Part shown: in pieces, positions 54,059-64,000 of the stretch
Position numbering within the stretch: position 1 is the first letter of the stretch
How the letters are laid out: every line of letters begins with the position of its first letter
From: Neiella marina
GTDB lineage: Bacteria > Pseudomonadota > Gammaproteobacteria > Enterobacterales > Neiellaceae
Assembly: GCF_002165625.1 (NCBI RefSeq)
Contig: NZ_NGNS01000002.1
Coordinates: 248,001 to 312,000 of the forward strand
DNA: 64,000 nt
Reading direction: 5' to 3'
The notes under the pieces: generated by a model
Databases searched by the model: none
What the model saw: only the letters and a program-made list of their open reading frames with translations
Told to the model about the DNA's origin: nothing
Translations under genes and position numbers: made by a program

Positions 54059-54088
54059 AAGGCCCTAGCGAGAGCTAGGGCCTTTTCT
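54059..54088. terminator. bidirectional terminator, paralogue B / suhB
   Basis: AAGGCCCTAGC (54059-54069) pairs with GCTAGGGCCTT (54074-54084) over GAGA, with a T-run on both strands. Confidence 0.92.
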
Positions 54089-54110
54089 ATTCGATATCAA
54101 TAGCGACCAT

Positions 54111-54914
54111 TTAGCGCTTTAGCGCCTCGCCTAAGTGAGGTTGCATGGTCTTCACCAAACGTTGAGTGACACGAGGGTTAGCTGCCACAACGTTGCCGCT
54201 TTTCAGGTGGTTGTGACCACCGACGAAGTCACAAACGATGCCGCCAGCTTCGCGAACAATCAATTCGCCTGCTGCGATGTCCCATGGCTTAAGGCCAATT
54301 TCCCAGAACCCATCGACGCGGCCAGCTGCGACATAAGCTAAGTCCAGTGCTGCCGAACCGGCGCGGCGCATGTCGCCAACATGCTCGAACAAGTCAGCAA
54401 AAATCGCGGTATAAGCTGGCAGGTGGTGTTTCGCCTTGAATGGGAAACCGGTGGCCAGCAGAGTGCCGTTCAAATCAGGTTTGTTTGTTACACGAATACG
54501 ATAACCGTTCAGCTGGGCGCCTGCGCCACGGCTCGCGGTAAACAGTTCGTCACGGATTGGATCATAGATAACCGCCTGGTCGAGACGATCTTTGTGTTTC
54601 AGTGCAATTGAAATTGCAAAGTGAGGTACACCACGCATGAAGTTGGTGGTGCCATCGAGTGGGTCAATTATCCATTGGAAGTCACTTTTCTCTGCGCCAC
54701 TAATGCCGCTTTCTTCGGCTACGATGCTGTGATCAGGATACGCATTTAATAGCGTTTCGATAATAACTTGTTCGGCATCCTTATCGATGTTGGTGACAAA
54801 ATCATTGGCACTTTTAGTTTCCGCTTCGACACGGTCCAGTCGTTCGTAACCTTGCAGGATCACTTTTCCTGCCGCTCGTGCTGCACGCACGGCGATATTC
54901 AGCATTGGATGCAT
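54111..54914 (-). CDS. suhB: inositol-1-monophosphatase SuhB
   Basis: 267 residues (E. coli 267). Metal sites VAEESG, IDPLDGTTNF and WDIAAGELIVREAGG. SuhB also acts in rRNA antitermination and ribosome assembly with NusA. Divergent from trmJ, a conserved arrangement. Confidence 0.96.
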   Translation of the reverse strand: MHPMLNIAVRAARAAGKVILQGYERLDRVEAETKSANDFVTNIDKDAEQVIIETLLNAYPDHSIVAEESGISGAEKSDFQWIIDPLDGTTNFMRGVPHFAISIALKHKDRLDQAVIYDPIRDELFTASRGAGAQLNGYRIRVTNKPDLNGTLLATGFPFKAKHHLPAYTAIFADLFEHVGDMRRAGSAALDLAYVAAGRVDGFWEIGLKPWDIAAGELIVREAGGIVCDFVGGHNHLKSGNVVAANPRVTQRLVKTMQPHLGEALKR

Positions 54915-55126
54915 TCCACTACCACTCGATGTTTTGTTAAAGAACTAGGTCGGCGGCGGAGTATACACGTGGTTGTAGGCTTATTCCAGCTTAAATTTTG
55001 ACCAGTTTAAATTGGTGCTTTCGTCATTATCAAAAGATCTCAACAAGGTCTAGGATCTCCATCTATAAAACAATGATCTGGCGTGATAAACTTCGTGCCC
55101 GCAAAAATTCCAGGTGCATTTCAATC

Positions 55127-55906
55127 ATGTTGGATCAAGTTCGCATTGTGTTGGTCGGCACGACTCATTCCGGCAACATCGGCTCAGCTGCCCGAGCGAT
55201 GAAAACCATGGGGCTTAAACATTTGTACCTCGTTGATCCTCAGGCAATGCCTGATGGTAAGTCGGTTGCGTTGGCCGCTGGCGCCGTGGATGTGCTTGAA
55301 AACGTAACTATTTGCGATTCGCTGCAACAAGCTATCGCTGACTGCGGTCTAGTCGTAGGGACGAGTGCCCGAAATCGCACCTTTAGCTGGCCGATGTTGG
55401 ACCCTCGCGAATGTGGTGAAAAGGTGATTGCCGAGGCGCCTAACTACCCGGTAGCGATTGTCTTCGGTCGCGAAGCTCATGGTTTGAGTAATGATGAGTT
55501 ACAGCAGTGTCATTTTCATGTGTGTATTCCGGCAAATCCGGACTATAGCTCGTTGAATTTGGCTGCCGCCGTCCAAACCTTATGTTATGAGGTGCGAATG
55601 GCCTGGTTAAGCCATCAGCAACATGAGAGTGAACAAACGGAGTATCCGCTAGCCGAGCAATTGGAAGGGTTTTATCAGCACTTGGAACAGACCCTGCGCC
55701 AAACCGGATTCATTATTCCACAGCATCCAGGTGCTGTAATGACAAAGCTAAGGCGACTGTTTAACCGCGCGCGGCCAGAGGTAACAGAGCTAAATATTTT
55801 GCGAGGCATGCTGAGTTCAGTGCAAAAACCTGGACGTAAGAAGCATGCATCACATCAGGAAGACGCGCAGCAAGCGAGTGATGTTGACAACAACGACAAG
55901 GAATAA
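55127..55906 (+). CDS. trmJ: tRNA (Cm32/Um32) methyltransferase TrmJ
   Basis: 259 residues (E. coli 246). SPOUT-class 2'-O-methyltransferase for tRNA position 32. Begins [23 protein letters not shown]-knot motifs [15 protein letters not shown] and [18 protein letters not shown]. The ATG at 55127 begins the family consensus; a longer open frame from 54998 adds 43 unlike residues. Upstream of cysE by 14 bp. Confidence 0.95.
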   Translation: MLDQVRIVLVGTTHSGNIGSAARAMKTMGLKHLYLVDPQAMPDGKSVALAAGAVDVLENVTICDSLQQAIADCGLVVGTSARNRTFSWPMLDPRECGEKVIAEAPNYPVAIVFGREAHGLSNDELQQCHFHVCIPANPDYSSLNLAAAVQTLCYEVRMAWLSHQQHESEQTEYPLAEQLEGFYQHLEQTLRQTGFIIPQHPGAVMTKLRRLFNRARPEVTELNILRGMLSSVQKPGRKKHASHQEDAQQASDVDNNDKE

Positions 55907-55920
55907 GGAGAACAACTCAA

Positions 55921-56730
55921 ATGTTTAGGCACATGAGAGAAGACATTCGTTGTGTGTTTGGGCGCGATCCAGCAGCCCGCAATACATGGGAAGTGCTCAC
56001 TTGTTACCCTGGGCTTCACGCTCTTTGGCTTCATCGTTTGGCAAATTGGTTTTGGCGTCATCGGATGAAATGGCTAGGCCGTTTTGTGTCGTCCTTTTCG
56101 CGATGGATGACAGGAATCGAAATTCACCCTGGAGCCACCATTGGTCGGCGTTTTTTTATTGACCATGGGATGGGCATTGTGATTGGTGAAACGGCTGAGA
56201 TCGGTGATGATGTGACGCTATACCACGGTGTTACGTTAGGTGGTACCAGTTGGGATGCAGGAAAACGTCATCCGACATTAAAAAATGGCGTAGTGATCGG
56301 CGCCGGCGCTAAGGTGTTAGGGCCTTTCACTGTCCATGAGAATGCCCGAATTGGATCCAATGCTGTGGTGGTCAAGGAAGTACCCGCTGGAGCTACCGTA
56401 GTGGGGATCCCCGGGCGAATCGTGAAGGCACAGACTAGCACCGACGAAAAACGAGAACATCGTGATGCATTAGCCAAGAAATATGGCTTTAACTCCTATG
56501 CGGTGTCACCCGATAATCCAGACCCGGTTGCTCAAGCCATTGGCCAGTTAGTTGACCATATTCATCTGATGGATGCCAAAGTCAATGACATGTGCGGTGC
56601 AATTAATGACCTCGGTGGCGACGTTTGCAAAGAAATTCCAGAGCTCGACGTGATTGATTTAGCCGAGGCAGAAAAGGAAGCAGCGCAGGCTCGGCAGCGA
56701 GAGCGTGAAGCATTTGATCCAGGAATTTAG
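55921..56730 (+). CDS. cysE: serine O-acetyltransferase CysE
   Basis: 269 residues. Makes O-acetylserine for cysteine synthesis. Short N-terminal helical part ([19 protein letters not shown]), then left-handed beta-helix hexapeptide repeats ([62 protein letters not shown]) and a long C-terminal extension. AAGGAG before the ATG. Placed before iscR, supplying cysteine upstream of the IscS desulfurase. Confidence 0.95.
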   Translation: MFRHMREDIRCVFGRDPAARNTWEVLTCYPGLHALWLHRLANWFWRHRMKWLGRFVSSFSRWMTGIEIHPGATIGRRFFIDHGMGIVIGETAEIGDDVTLYHGVTLGGTSWDAGKRHPTLKNGVVIGAGAKVLGPFTVHENARIGSNAVVVKEVPAGATVVGIPGRIVKAQTSTDEKREHRDALAKKYGFNSYAVSPDNPDPVAQAIGQLVDHIHLMDAKVNDMCGAINDLGGDVCKEIPELDVIDLAEAEKEAAQARQREREAFDPGI

Positions 56731-56754
56731 CTTGCCGGTTGATCCGGTCGAATA

Positions 56755-56779
56755 AAACTTGAGTAAATTAGTATGATAT
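56755..56779 (+). promoter_or_regulatory. type-1 IscR site, distal
   Basis: The 25 bp agree with the published type-1 IscR consensus at about 20 positions (core ACTTGAGTAAATTAGTA). Holo-IscR binds such sites to repress isc. Confidence 0.7.
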
Positions 56780-56804
56780 TTACTTGACTGTTTTACTCGG
56801 GTAT
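56780..56804 (+). promoter_or_regulatory. type-1 IscR site, proximal, overlapping the iscR promoter
   Basis: About 23 of 25 positions match the type-1 consensus. TTGACT (56784-56789) is the -35 element and TTTACTCGGG follows, almost as in the E. coli iscR promoter. It directly abuts the distal site. Confidence 0.85.
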
Positions 56805-56845
56805 GTGACCATTCCCGGCACTGCTGAGAGAGACCGGACATTATA

Positions 56846-57325
56846 ATGCGTTTAACATCAAAAGGCCGCTATGCGGTAACAGCCATGCTTGATGTGGCTC
56901 TGCACTCTGAAGATGGCCCTGTGCCATTGGCCGATATTTCAGAACGTCAGGACATCTCATTGTCCTATCTGGAGCAGCTTTTTTCTCGCTTGCGTAAGCA
57001 AGGGCTAGTTTCCAGTGTCCGTGGCCCCGGCGGCGGATATCGTCTCGGCAAGGAAGCAGCTGATATTTCCGTCAATATGGTGATCGCAGCAGTCGATGAG
57101 TCGATTGATGCAACGCGTTGTCAAGGCAAAGGCGACTGCCAGAGCGGTAATCGTTGCTTAACCCATTCGTTGTGGCTGGGTCTCAGCGAACGCATAGAGA
57201 ACTTCCTAGCTAGTATTTCGCTGGCTGATTTGATGCAAGAGCACGACGTTCAAGGCGTGACCGAGCGTCAAGATACTCAACTGAACAATAATAAGATTAA
57301 TATTCCCCTCCACATGGTGGGTTGA
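56846..57325 (+). CDS. iscR: Fe-S cluster regulator IscR
   Basis: 159 residues. Rrf2-family winged helix ([20 protein letters not shown]) and [2Fe-2S] ligands C92, C98, C104 and H107 in [17 protein letters not shown]. Represses isc through type-1 sites when holo. First gene of the operon. Confidence 0.97.
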   Translation: MRLTSKGRYAVTAMLDVALHSEDGPVPLADISERQDISLSYLEQLFSRLRKQGLVSSVRGPGGGYRLGKEAADISVNMVIAAVDESIDATRCQGKGDCQSGNRCLTHSLWLGLSERIENFLASISLADLMQEHDVQGVTERQDTQLNNNKINIPLHMVG

Positions 57326-57366
57326 TAGCCGTACGCGGCGCAGACGAGATTTATACGGAGTAATTC

Positions 57367-58581
57367 ATGAAGCTTCCGATTTACTTGGATTATTCAGCAA
57401 CCACCCCTGTTGACCCTCGGGTTGCTGAAAAAATGATGCAATACATGACCACCGATGGTGTGTTTGGTAACCCAGCTTCGCGCTCTCACAAGTTCGGCTG
57501 GCAAGCGGAAGAAGCGGTTGATATCGCCCGTAACCAAATCGCCGACTTGATCAATGCTGATCCACGAGAAATCGTCTTTACATCCGGCGCGACCGAATCG
57601 AACAACCTTGCTATCAAAGGTGCAGCCCACTTCTATCAGAAGAAAGGCAAGCACCTAATCACCTGCAAAACCGAGCACAAAGCTGTTTTAGATACCTTCC
57701 GTCAACTCGAACGAGAAGGTTTCGAAGTGACTTACCTTGAGCCTGAGAGCAATGGCTTGATTGACCTGGCCAAGCTTCGGGATGCCCTTCGTGAAGACAC
57801 CATCGTTGTTAGCATCATGCATGTCAACAACGAGATCGGCGTGATTCAAGACATTACCGCTATTGGCGAGCTATGCCGCGAGAACAAAGTATTGTTCCAC
57901 GTTGATGCAGCGCAAAGCGTCGGTAAGGTGCCGATCGACATGGTCGAGCAAAAGATCGACATGATGAGTTTTTCTGCTCACAAGTGTTATGGCCCAAAAG
58001 GCATTGGTGCTTTGTATGTGCGCCGCAAACCGCGGATCCGTTTGGAAGCACAAATGCACGGCGGTGGCCATGAACGTGGGATGCGCTCTGGCACTTTGCC
58101 GACTCATCAGATTGTTGGTATGGGTGAAGCCTTCCGCTTAGCAAAAGAGGAAATGGCGCAAGAGAACGAACGCGTACTAGCGCTACGTCAACGCCTGTGG
58201 GATGGCATCAAGGACATGGAGGAAGTCTATGTCAACGGTGACCTAGAACAGCGCGTAGCGGGCAACCTCAATGTCAGCTTTGCTTTCGTTGAAGGTGAGT
58301 CACTGATTATGGCATTGAAAGATCTCGCCGTGTCGTCCGGCTCCGCTTGTACATCAGCTAGCCTCGAACCATCGTATGTGTTGCGTGCCCTAGGGCTCAA
58401 CGATGAGCTTGCGCATAGCTCAATTCGTTTCAGCATTGGCCGTTTCACTACCCAAGAAGAAGTGGATTACACCGTCAACTTGCTGCAAAACGCGATTGGC
58501 AAATTACGTGAAATGTCGCCGTTGTGGGAAATGTTTAAAGACGGCGTCGATTTGAATAAAGTCGAATGGACTCACCATTAA
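57367..58581 (+). CDS. iscS: cysteine desulfurase IscS
   Basis: 404 residues (E. coli 404). PLP lysine in [12 protein letters not shown] and the mobile catalytic Cys in [14 protein letters not shown]. Provides sulfur from cysteine for Fe-S clusters and tRNA thiolation. Confidence 0.98.
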   Translation: MKLPIYLDYSATTPVDPRVAEKMMQYMTTDGVFGNPASRSHKFGWQAEEAVDIARNQIADLINADPREIVFTSGATESNNLAIKGAAHFYQKKGKHLITCKTEHKAVLDTFRQLEREGFEVTYLEPESNGLIDLAKLRDALREDTIVVSIMHVNNEIGVIQDITAIGELCRENKVLFHVDAAQSVGKVPIDMVEQKIDMMSFSAHKCYGPKGIGALYVRRKPRIRLEAQMHGGGHERGMRSGTLPTHQIVGMGEAFRLAKEEMAQENERVLALRQRLWDGIKDMEEVYVNGDLEQRVAGNLNVSFAFVEGESLIMALKDLAVSSGSACTSASLEPSYVLRALGLNDELAHSSIRFSIGRFTTQEEVDYTVNLLQNAIGKLREMSPLWEMFKDGVDLNKVEWTHH

Positions 58582-58612
58582 TTGCGGACGGACAAAGTAG
58601 GAGTAAATAGAT

Positions 58613-58996
58613 ATGGCTTACAGTGAAAAAGTAATCGACCACTACGAGAATCCTCGCAACGTTGGCTCGTTTGAAAAAGATGATCCACAAGTTGCTACCG
58701 GTATGGTCGGTGCACCCGCTTGTGGTGACGTGATGAAGCTTCAACTTAAGATTGATGATGATGGCGTAATTGAAGATGCCAAATTCAAAACCTATGGCTG
58801 TGGTAGCGCCATCGCTTCGTCATCGCTAGTAACTGAGTGGGTGAAAGGCAAGACCCTCGATGAAGCGGCAACAATCAAGAACACTGAAATTGCCGAGGAG
58901 TTGGCATTGCCACCAGTTAAGATCCACTGTTCAATTTTGGCAGAAGATGCCATTAAAGCAGCGATTGAAGACTATAAAAGCAAGCAACCCGCTTAA
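58613..58996 (+). CDS. iscU: Fe-S scaffold IscU
   Basis: 127 residues. Cluster ligands in GAPACGDVMKLQL, YGCGSAIASSS and IHCSILAEDA, with the HscA recognition motif LPPVK. Assembles the nascent [2Fe-2S] cluster. Confidence 0.98.
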   Translation: MAYSEKVIDHYENPRNVGSFEKDDPQVATGMVGAPACGDVMKLQLKIDDDGVIEDAKFKTYGCGSAIASSSLVTEWVKGKTLDEAATIKNTEIAEELALPPVKIHCSILAEDAIKAAIEDYKSKQPA

Positions 58997-59014
58997 TCTC
59001 AGGAGACATAAGGC

Positions 59015-59338
59015 ATGGCAGTAACAATGACTGACGCAGCAGCCGATCGAGTCAGTGCATTTTTATCAAATCGAGGTAAAGGTGTGGGCCTTCGCCTCGG
59101 GGTTCGAACGACTGGTTGTAGTGGCCTTGCCTATGTCCTGGAGTTTGTTGATGAACTGGAAGATGGCGATGAAGTATTCGAGACCCATGGCCTGAAAGTC
59201 ATCATTGATGGCAAAAGCCTGGTATACCTCAACGGCACTGAGCTTGATTTCGTCAAAGAAGGATTGAATGAAGGCTTCCAGTTCAACAATCCAAATGTAA
59301 AAGACGAGTGTGGCTGCGGCGAGAGCTTTACCGTATAG
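59015..59338 (+). CDS. iscA: A-type Fe-S carrier IscA
   Basis: 107 residues with the three conserved cysteines in TGCSGLAY and CGCGESF. Delivers clusters to apoproteins. Confidence 0.97.
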   Translation: MAVTMTDAAADRVSAFLSNRGKGVGLRLGVRTTGCSGLAYVLEFVDELEDGDEVFETHGLKVIIDGKSLVYLNGTELDFVKEGLNEGFQFNNPNVKDECGCGESFTV

Positions 59339-59373
59339 CTTTTTTTGAGCCTTGTTAACGCGCACTGATCATT

Positions 59374-59901
59374 ATGGACAATTACTTTCAACTGTTTGGT
59401 TTGGGCGAGCGCTATAGCCTTGACCAAGCAGAGCTAACCAGTACCTTCCGAAACCTGCAAAAATCGGTTCATCCGGATCAATTCGTCAGCCAAGGTGAGC
59501 AAGCTCAACGCTTAGCGGTGCAAAAGTCAGCACAAATTAACGACGCTTACCAAACGCTTAAAACGCCGTTGCGCCGCGCTCAATACATGCTCGAATTAGC
59601 TGGTATCGATTTGAAGTCCGAGCAACACACCTTGCGCGATCCAAGCTTTTTGATGCAACAAATGGAATGGCGAGAGCAACTGGAAGAACTGAAGCAGGCC
59701 GAAGATATCGACGGCTTGGAGCAATTCTCTGATACCATTGCAGCGGCTCAGCGGCAGCTAACTCAGCAAATCGCGCAAGCGCTTGACGCTGGCCAACATC
59801 GCCAAGATGCTCCGAAGTGGGCCAATGAAGTGCGCAAGTTATCGTTTATGGATAAGCTGACCGCCGAGATAGCTCAGGCTGAAGACGCACTCGACTACTA
59901 A
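59374..59901 (+). CDS. hscB: J-domain co-chaperone HscB
   Basis: 175 residues. N-terminal J domain with HPD motif (SVHPDQF) followed by a helical IscU-binding domain. Stimulates HscA ATPase. Confidence 0.96.
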   Translation: MDNYFQLFGLGERYSLDQAELTSTFRNLQKSVHPDQFVSQGEQAQRLAVQKSAQINDAYQTLKTPLRRAQYMLELAGIDLKSEQHTLRDPSFLMQQMEWREQLEELKQAEDIDGLEQFSDTIAAAQRQLTQQIAQALDAGQHRQDAPKWANEVRKLSFMDKLTAEIAQAEDALDY

Positions 59902-59932
59902 TTTTTAGTTTCAATACAGTTAGGCTAATTAC

Positions 59933-61801
59933 ATGGCATTGCTGCAGATCGCAGAGCCCGGACAAAGCGCGGCTCCGCACCAAACCAAACGTGCTGTAGG
60001 CATTGATTTGGGTACCACTCACTCTCTTGTTGCTACAGTACGTAGCGGTCGAGCGGAAACACTGGTTGATAGTGATGGCCATGCCATCTTGCCATCCGTG
60101 GTGAGCTATCAAACTGACGCTATTCTCACCGGTTACCAAGCGATCGCTAAAAGCGAAATTGATCCGGTCAATACGATTGTTTCGGTGAAGCGCTTTATGG
60201 GCCGCTCACTGGCCGATATAGAAGCGCGACAACAGAGCTTTCCTTATCAGTTTTGTGAAACTGACAACGGTCTCGTCGCATTTGATACACCGCAAGGTAA
60301 AGTCAATGCCATAGAAACTTCCTCGCACTTGCTCACAACCCTTCGTGAGCGCGCCGAGCAATCGCTTGGCGGGGACATTGATGGCGCGGTGATCACTGTG
60401 CCTGCCTACTTTGACGACGCCCAACGCCAGGCAACTAAAGATGCCGCGCAGTTGGCCGGGTTGAAGGTTTTACGGTTGATTAACGAACCGACAGCAGCCG
60501 CTGTTGCCTATGGTCTCGATAGTGGCGATGAAGGCGTTATCGTGGTCTATGATCTCGGTGGCGGTACGTTCGATGTGTCGGTGCTGCGATTACAAAAAGG
60601 CATATTTGAAGTACTCGCTACGGGGGGCGACTCGGCCTTGGGAGGCGATGATTTTGATCAACTACTGGTTGATGATTTTATTGCCCACACAGGACTGACC
60701 AACGAGCAACTTTCACAAGCCGATTTGCGCCATTTGGCCAATAGTGCCCGCAGTGTGAAAGAACAACTCAGCGAACATGCTGCTGTCGCTGTGACCCTAA
60801 AGTTGTCGTCTGGCGATTATCAACTTGATGTTGCTCGTCAACATTTTGAGGGCCTTATCGATAAATTGGTCCGTAAAACATTGCTAGCCAGCAAACGAGC
60901 ACTGAAAGATGCCGATATCAGCGCTGACGAGGTGCTACAAGTCGTGATGGTTGGTGGTTCCACTCGGGTACCAAAAGTCCGAACCGATGTCGCCGAATTG
61001 TTTGGTAAAGAGCCGTTAACTAGCATTGATCCTGATAAAGTCGTTGCCATGGGGGCTGCGTTGCAGGCCGACGTGTTAGTTGGCAACAAGAATGCCGATG
61101 AAATGCTTTTGTTGGATGTTATTCCGCTGTCGCTCGGTTTAGAGACCATGGGTGGCTTGGTGGAAAAAGTAATTCCCCGCAACAGCACTATTCCGGTGGC
61201 GAAGGCACAGGAGTTTACCACCTTTAAAGATGGCCAGACTGCAATGATGATTCATGTCCTTCAGGGCGAGCGTGAACTGGTTGACGATTGTCGTTCACTG
61301 GCACGATTCACTTTGCGCGATATTCCGCCGCTGGCCGCCGGAGCCGCCCACATTCGAGTGACATTCCAAGTTGATGCTGATGGCCTACTGAGTGTGTCGG
61401 CGATGGAAAAATCGACCGGTGTATCGGCATCGATTGACGTCAAGCCATCATATGGCTTGAGTGAAGATGAAATTACTCAAATGATTAAATCGTCGATCAC
61501 CCACGCCAAACAAGATATGACGGCTCGGATGTTGGCCGAGCAGCGTGTTGAAGCCGATCGCGTGATTGAGGCTCTCGATGTTGCAATTGCCGCTGATGGC
61601 GATACATTGCTCAGTTGTGATGAACGTGATGCTTTGCTGAATGGTATCTCCGAACTGAAAGATGTTGCCCAAGGGCAAGATGATAAGGCGATTGAATTAG
61701 CGATTGAACGCGTCAATCAGTTATCTGAAGTATTTGCGGCACGCCGGATGGATGTGTCGATTCGGTCGGCATTGGCGGGCCATAAAGTGGATGAGGTTTA
61801 A
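59933..61801 (+). CDS. hscA: Hsp70-type chaperone HscA
   Basis: 622 residues (E. coli 616). [29 protein letters not shown] and [10 protein letters not shown] nucleotide-binding motifs, then a substrate-binding domain. Releases clusters from IscU via the LPPVK motif. 31 bp after hscB. Confidence 0.97.
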   Translation: MALLQIAEPGQSAAPHQTKRAVGIDLGTTHSLVATVRSGRAETLVDSDGHAILPSVVSYQTDAILTGYQAIAKSEIDPVNTIVSVKRFMGRSLADIEARQQSFPYQFCETDNGLVAFDTPQGKVNAIETSSHLLTTLRERAEQSLGGDIDGAVITVPAYFDDAQRQATKDAAQLAGLKVLRLINEPTAAAVAYGLDSGDEGVIVVYDLGGGTFDVSVLRLQKGIFEVLATGGDSALGGDDFDQLLVDDFIAHTGLTNEQLSQADLRHLANSARSVKEQLSEHAAVAVTLKLSSGDYQLDVARQHFEGLIDKLVRKTLLASKRALKDADISADEVLQVVMVGGSTRVPKVRTDVAELFGKEPLTSIDPDKVVAMGAALQADVLVGNKNADEMLLLDVIPLSLGLETMGGLVEKVIPRNSTIPVAKAQEFTTFKDGQTAMMIHVLQGERELVDDCRSLARFTLRDIPPLAAGAAHIRVTFQVDADGLLSVSAMEKSTGVSASIDVKPSYGLSEDEITQMIKSSITHAKQDMTARMLAEQRVEADRVIEALDVAIAADGDTLLSCDERDALLNGISELKDVAQGQDDKAIELAIERVNQLSEVFAARRMDVSIRSALAGHKVDEV

Positions 61802-61802
61802 A

Positions 61803-62141
61803 ATGCCAAAAATCGTATTTCTACCCCACGAAGAACTTTGCCCTGAGGGCTTGGTGGTTGATGCCGCAGCTGGAGATACTGTCCTTGATGTGGCACTTCG
61901 CAACGACATCGATATTGAGCACGCTTGTGAAAAATCGTGCGCCTGCACAACTTGTCATGTGGTGATCCGCGAGGGCTTTGATTCACTGGAAGAAAGTGAC
62001 GAGTTGGAAGACGACATGCTAGACAAAGCTTGGGGGCTCGAACCTGAATCTCGGCTTGGTTGTCAGGCTCAAGTCGCTGATGAAGATTTAGTTGTTGAAA
62101 TTCCCAAGTACACCTTGAACATGGTGTCTGAACAGCACTAG
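61803..62141 (+). CDS. fdx: [2Fe-2S] ferredoxin Fdx
   Basis: 112 residues from the ATG at 61803, one base after the hscA stop. Adrenodoxin-type cluster ligands [10 protein letters not shown] plus the distal Cys in LGCQAQ. Supplies electrons to Fe-S assembly. The longer open frame starting inside hscA is rejected. Confidence 0.97.
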   Translation: MPKIVFLPHEELCPEGLVVDAAAGDTVLDVALRNDIDIEHACEKSCACTTCHVVIREGFDSLEESDELEDDMLDKAWGLEPESRLGCQAQVADEDLVVEIPKYTLNMVSEQH

Positions 62142-62151
62142 GAGCATAGCT

Positions 62152-62352
62152 ATGGCGTTGAAATGGACCGATTCGCTAGAGATTGCATTAGAACTGATTG
62201 ATGCTCATCCAGATGTTGACCCAACGCAAGTGAGATTTACCGATCTGATGCAGTGGGTAGTCGAGCTGGATGAGTTTGATGATGACCCCGCGCATTGCGG
62301 AGAACGCATCCTGGAAGCGATTCAACAACACTGGATCGATGAAGCAGATTAA
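62152..62352 (+). CDS. iscX: Fe-S assembly protein IscX
   Basis: 66 residues, acidic, with the IscX pattern [15 protein letters not shown] and [20 protein letters not shown]. Binds IscS and modulates it. Last gene of the isc operon. Confidence 0.96.
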   Translation: MALKWTDSLEIALELIDAHPDVDPTQVRFTDLMQWVVELDEFDDDPAHCGERILEAIQQHWIDEAD

Positions 62353-62354
62353 AG

Positions 62355-62379
62355 AAACGGCCGATAGGCCGTTTTTTTT
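62355..62379 (+). terminator. terminator of the isc operon
   Basis: AAACGGCC (62355-62362) pairs with GGCCGTTT (62367-62374) over GATA, followed by TTTTT. Confidence 0.92.
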
Positions 62380-62471
62380 CGCCTTTCGACTTATATTCGC
62401 ACCGCTCTTCGCTTTATGATGGTTGCGTCACATCTGGTATTTTTTTAACGCTGTTCATTCAGCCTGTTCGA

Positions 62472-62481
62472 TGCGTATAAT
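62472..62481 (+). promoter_or_regulatory. extended -10 promoter of ndk
   Basis: TGCGTATAAT contains a consensus TATAAT (62476-62481) with an upstream TG. The -35 (GTTCAT at 62453) is weak, as expected for extended -10 promoters. Confidence 0.65.
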
Positions 62482-62550
62482 GCGCCGCGATAATTAAACC
62501 TGTGACAACAACAGGAACCTTTGTATTCTTCCCTCAAGGAGAGCTGAAAG

Positions 62551-62982
62551 ATGGCGATTCAACGCACCTTTTCAATCATCAAGCCCGATGCCGTCGCTAA
62601 AAACCTGATTGGCGCTATTTACAACCGTTTCGAGTCTGCTGGCTTGACCATTGTTGCTTCAAAAATGATTCACATGAGTCAAGAGCAAGCTGAAGGCTTC
62701 TATGCTGAGCACAAAGAGCGTCCGTTCTTTGCAAGCTTGGTTGAGTTCATGACTTCTGGCCCTGTCATGGTTCAAGTGCTGGAAGGCGAAAATGCGGTGC
62801 TAGCAAACCGTGAAATTATGGGCGCAACCAACCCTGCAGAAGCTGCTCGTGGCACTATTCGTTCTTGTTTTGCTACTGAAGTTAGCGAAAATGCAGTTCA
62901 TGGTTCAGACGCGGTCGAATCAGCTGCCCGTGAAATCGCATATTTCTTCTCTGATGATGAAATTTGCCCACGTACTCGTTAA
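62551..62982 (+). CDS. ndk: nucleoside diphosphate kinase Ndk
   Basis: 143 residues (E. coli 143). IKPDAV near the start and the phospho-His in [10 protein letters not shown]. Balances nucleoside triphosphates. AAGGAGAG precedes the ATG. isc-ndk order is typical. Confidence 0.98.
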   Translation: MAIQRTFSIIKPDAVAKNLIGAIYNRFESAGLTIVASKMIHMSQEQAEGFYAEHKERPFFASLVEFMTSGPVMVQVLEGENAVLANREIMGATNPAEAARGTIRSCFATEVSENAVHGSDAVESAAREIAYFFSDDEICPRTR

Positions 62983-63000
62983 TTCGAATGTGGCAACAAA

Positions 63001-63026
63001 AAGCCCCGCGGAGCGGGGCTTTTTTG
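63001..63026 (+). terminator. terminator of ndk
   Basis: AAGCCCCGC (63001-63009) pairs with GCGGGGCTT (63013-63021), followed by T-run. Confidence 0.93.
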
Positions 63027-63049
63027 ATCGTGAGCTAGCGCTCTGACGA

Positions 63050-63517
63050 TTACATCATTGACTGTTGGTAGTTCGCCAGACCAATGCGTTTGATTAATCC
63101 CAGTTGTTGCTCTAACCAGTAAGCATGATCTTGTTCGGTATCTTCTAACAGCGTTTGCAAGATATTGCGGGTTTGATAGTCACGTTCCTGTTCGCAGATT
63201 GCTATCACGTCACGCAGTGCTTCGGCGACGTCATACTCGAGATCCAAATCGCCTTGCAGCATGGATTCAACATCGGCACCAATCCGCAAGTCGTCGCGCT
63301 TGGTCATACATGGCGTGCCTTCTAAAAACAGAATGCGCTCAATAAGCAATTTGGCATGGCCTTTCTCATCATCAAATTCGTGTGAGATTCGCTCGTATAG
63401 TTTCGTCAGCCCCCAATCAGCGTACATTTCTGAGTGTATGAAGTACTGATCCATTGCGGCTAGCTCGGCAGCCAGCAATCGGTTCAAAGAGTCGATAACT
63501 TGTTGATTACCTTTCAT
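63050..63517 (-). CDS. bfrA: bacterioferritin subunit, ferroxidase type
   Basis: 155 residues. Ferritin-like four-helix bundle starting MKGNQQVIDSLNRLLAAELAAMDQYF. Ferroxidase ligands are kept (E18, E51 and H54 in DDEKGHAKLL, E127 and H130 in TEQDH). The heme-binding Met52 of E. coli Bfr is replaced by Lys. This subunit should oxidise iron but not bind heme. Lies 23 bp downstream of the second bfr gene, one operon. Confidence 0.92.
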   Translation of the reverse strand: MKGNQQVIDSLNRLLAAELAAMDQYFIHSEMYADWGLTKLYERISHEFDDEKGHAKLLIERILFLEGTPCMTKRDDLRIGADVESMLQGDLDLEYDVAEALRDVIAICEQERDYQTRNILQTLLEDTEQDHAYWLEQQLGLIKRIGLANYQQSMM

Positions 63518-63540
63518 TGCAATTCTCCTCTGGCTGCAGT

Positions 63541-64000
63541 TTATAGTTGCGCCTGTAAATAGTTTTCGGTGCCAAGTTCTTTGAGTTGATGCTGTTGTGT
63601 CTCAATCCAGTCTACGTATTCTTCTTCGTACTCTAAAATTTCCTCAAGTAGCTGACGTGACACGTAATCAGCCTTCTGCTCACACAGCGCAATTGCTTCG
63701 CGAAGGATTGGCAGTTGTTCAACTTCAAAAGCCATATCGCAATCGAGCATTTCTTCAGGATGCTCGCCGATACGCAAATGTCCGAGTTGTTGTAGATTTG
63801 GTAACCCTTCTAAAAACAGAATGCGCTCGATTAGCTCATCGGCTTGCTTCATGTCTTTGATGGATTTTTTATATGCTTTGTCATTCAGCTTGGAAAAACC
63901 CCAGTTTTTGAACATGCGGGCATGGAGGAAAAACTGGTTGATAGAGGTTAGCTCGCTGGTAAGGACTCGGTTGAGTGCCTGAATGACTTCTTTGTCGCCT
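63541..64000 (-). CDS. bfrB: bacterioferritin subunit, heme type (5' end beyond window)
   Basis: The frame is open to the window edge, reading [17 protein letters not shown] at its visible start, so only about two codons are missing. The ferroxidase histidines are lost (H54 to Gln in KDMKQAD, H130 to Tyr in YEEEYVD) and E51 is Asp, but Met52 is kept. This subunit should bind heme and not oxidise iron, the complement of the neighbour. The internal Met at 63915 is not the start. Confidence 0.9.
   Translation of the reverse strand, partial: GDKEVIQALNRVLTSELTSINQFFLHARMFKNWGFSKLNDKAYKKSIKDMKQADELIERILFLEGLPNLQQLGHLRIGEHPEEMLDCDMAFEVEQLPILREAIALCEQKADYVSRQLLEEILEYEEEYVDWIETQQHQLKELGTENYLQAQL

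Noticed and set aside
54998..55126. Extended trmJ start
   Set aside because: The 43 extra residues do not resemble TrmJ, whose conserved start is [12 protein letters not shown].

Overview
The window is chromosomal DNA of a free-living gammaproteobacterium, most likely a marine member of the Alteromonadales (Shewanella/Ferrimonas-like). The evidence is E. coli/Vibrio/Shewanella-type synteny (serB-PilZ-radA; queA-tgt-yajC-secDF; suhB-trmJ-cysE-iscRSUA-hscBA-fdx-iscX-ndk), Csr-sponge RNAs with GacA/UvrY boxes, oversized PstC and PstA, and GlyGly-CTERM secreted proteins. No prophage, CRISPR array, rRNA or tRNA was seen. The only mobile-looking element is a MITE-like inverted repeat.

Layout. 0-5 kb: the edge of tcdA, deoC, then two paralogous CsrB-type RNAs, each with a GacA box, promoter and terminator. 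They flank a Tat-exported PhoX-family lipoprotein gene and a tatA-tatB pair. 5-11 kb: a GNAT gene, ytjB/smp, serB, a two-PilZ c-di-GMP receptor and radA. 11-18 kb: accessory envelope and secreted proteins. These are a prodomain-like protein next to a prodomain-less reprolysin-type metalloprotease, an EAL-HDOD protein, a GlyGly-CTERM cyclophilin, and a Wzz/GumC-like protein whose cytoplasmic tail resembles a degenerate tyrosine recombinase. 18-24.5 kb: trhP, an HDOD protein, rdgC, ycbL, a MITE-like repeat and natAB.

24.5-42.5 kb is a phosphate island: two tandem porins, phoB-phoR, pstS, two small paralogous genes of unknown function, ppx and ppk, gcvR, pstC-pstA-pstB-phoU and ppk2. I can read PhoB-box half-sites at 11-bp spacing before porin 1, phoB, pstS, ppk and pstC, and weaker ones before ppk2 and the distant phoX. 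The region therefore couples phosphate sensing, uptake, outer-membrane entry and polyphosphate turnover. 43-48 kb: aceA, acpH, an unlisted 39-codon gene with a complete transcription unit, a CBS protein and a trypsin-like GlyGly-CTERM protease.

47.7-64 kb is housekeeping. queA-tgt-yajC-secD-secF covers queuosine synthesis and the Sec motor. Two small exported paralogs follow, then suhB and trmJ-cysE. The complete isc operon sits behind two abutting type-1 IscR sites. ndk and a two-subunit bacterioferritin pair (one ferroxidase-type, one heme-type subunit, the latter cut by the window end) close the window.
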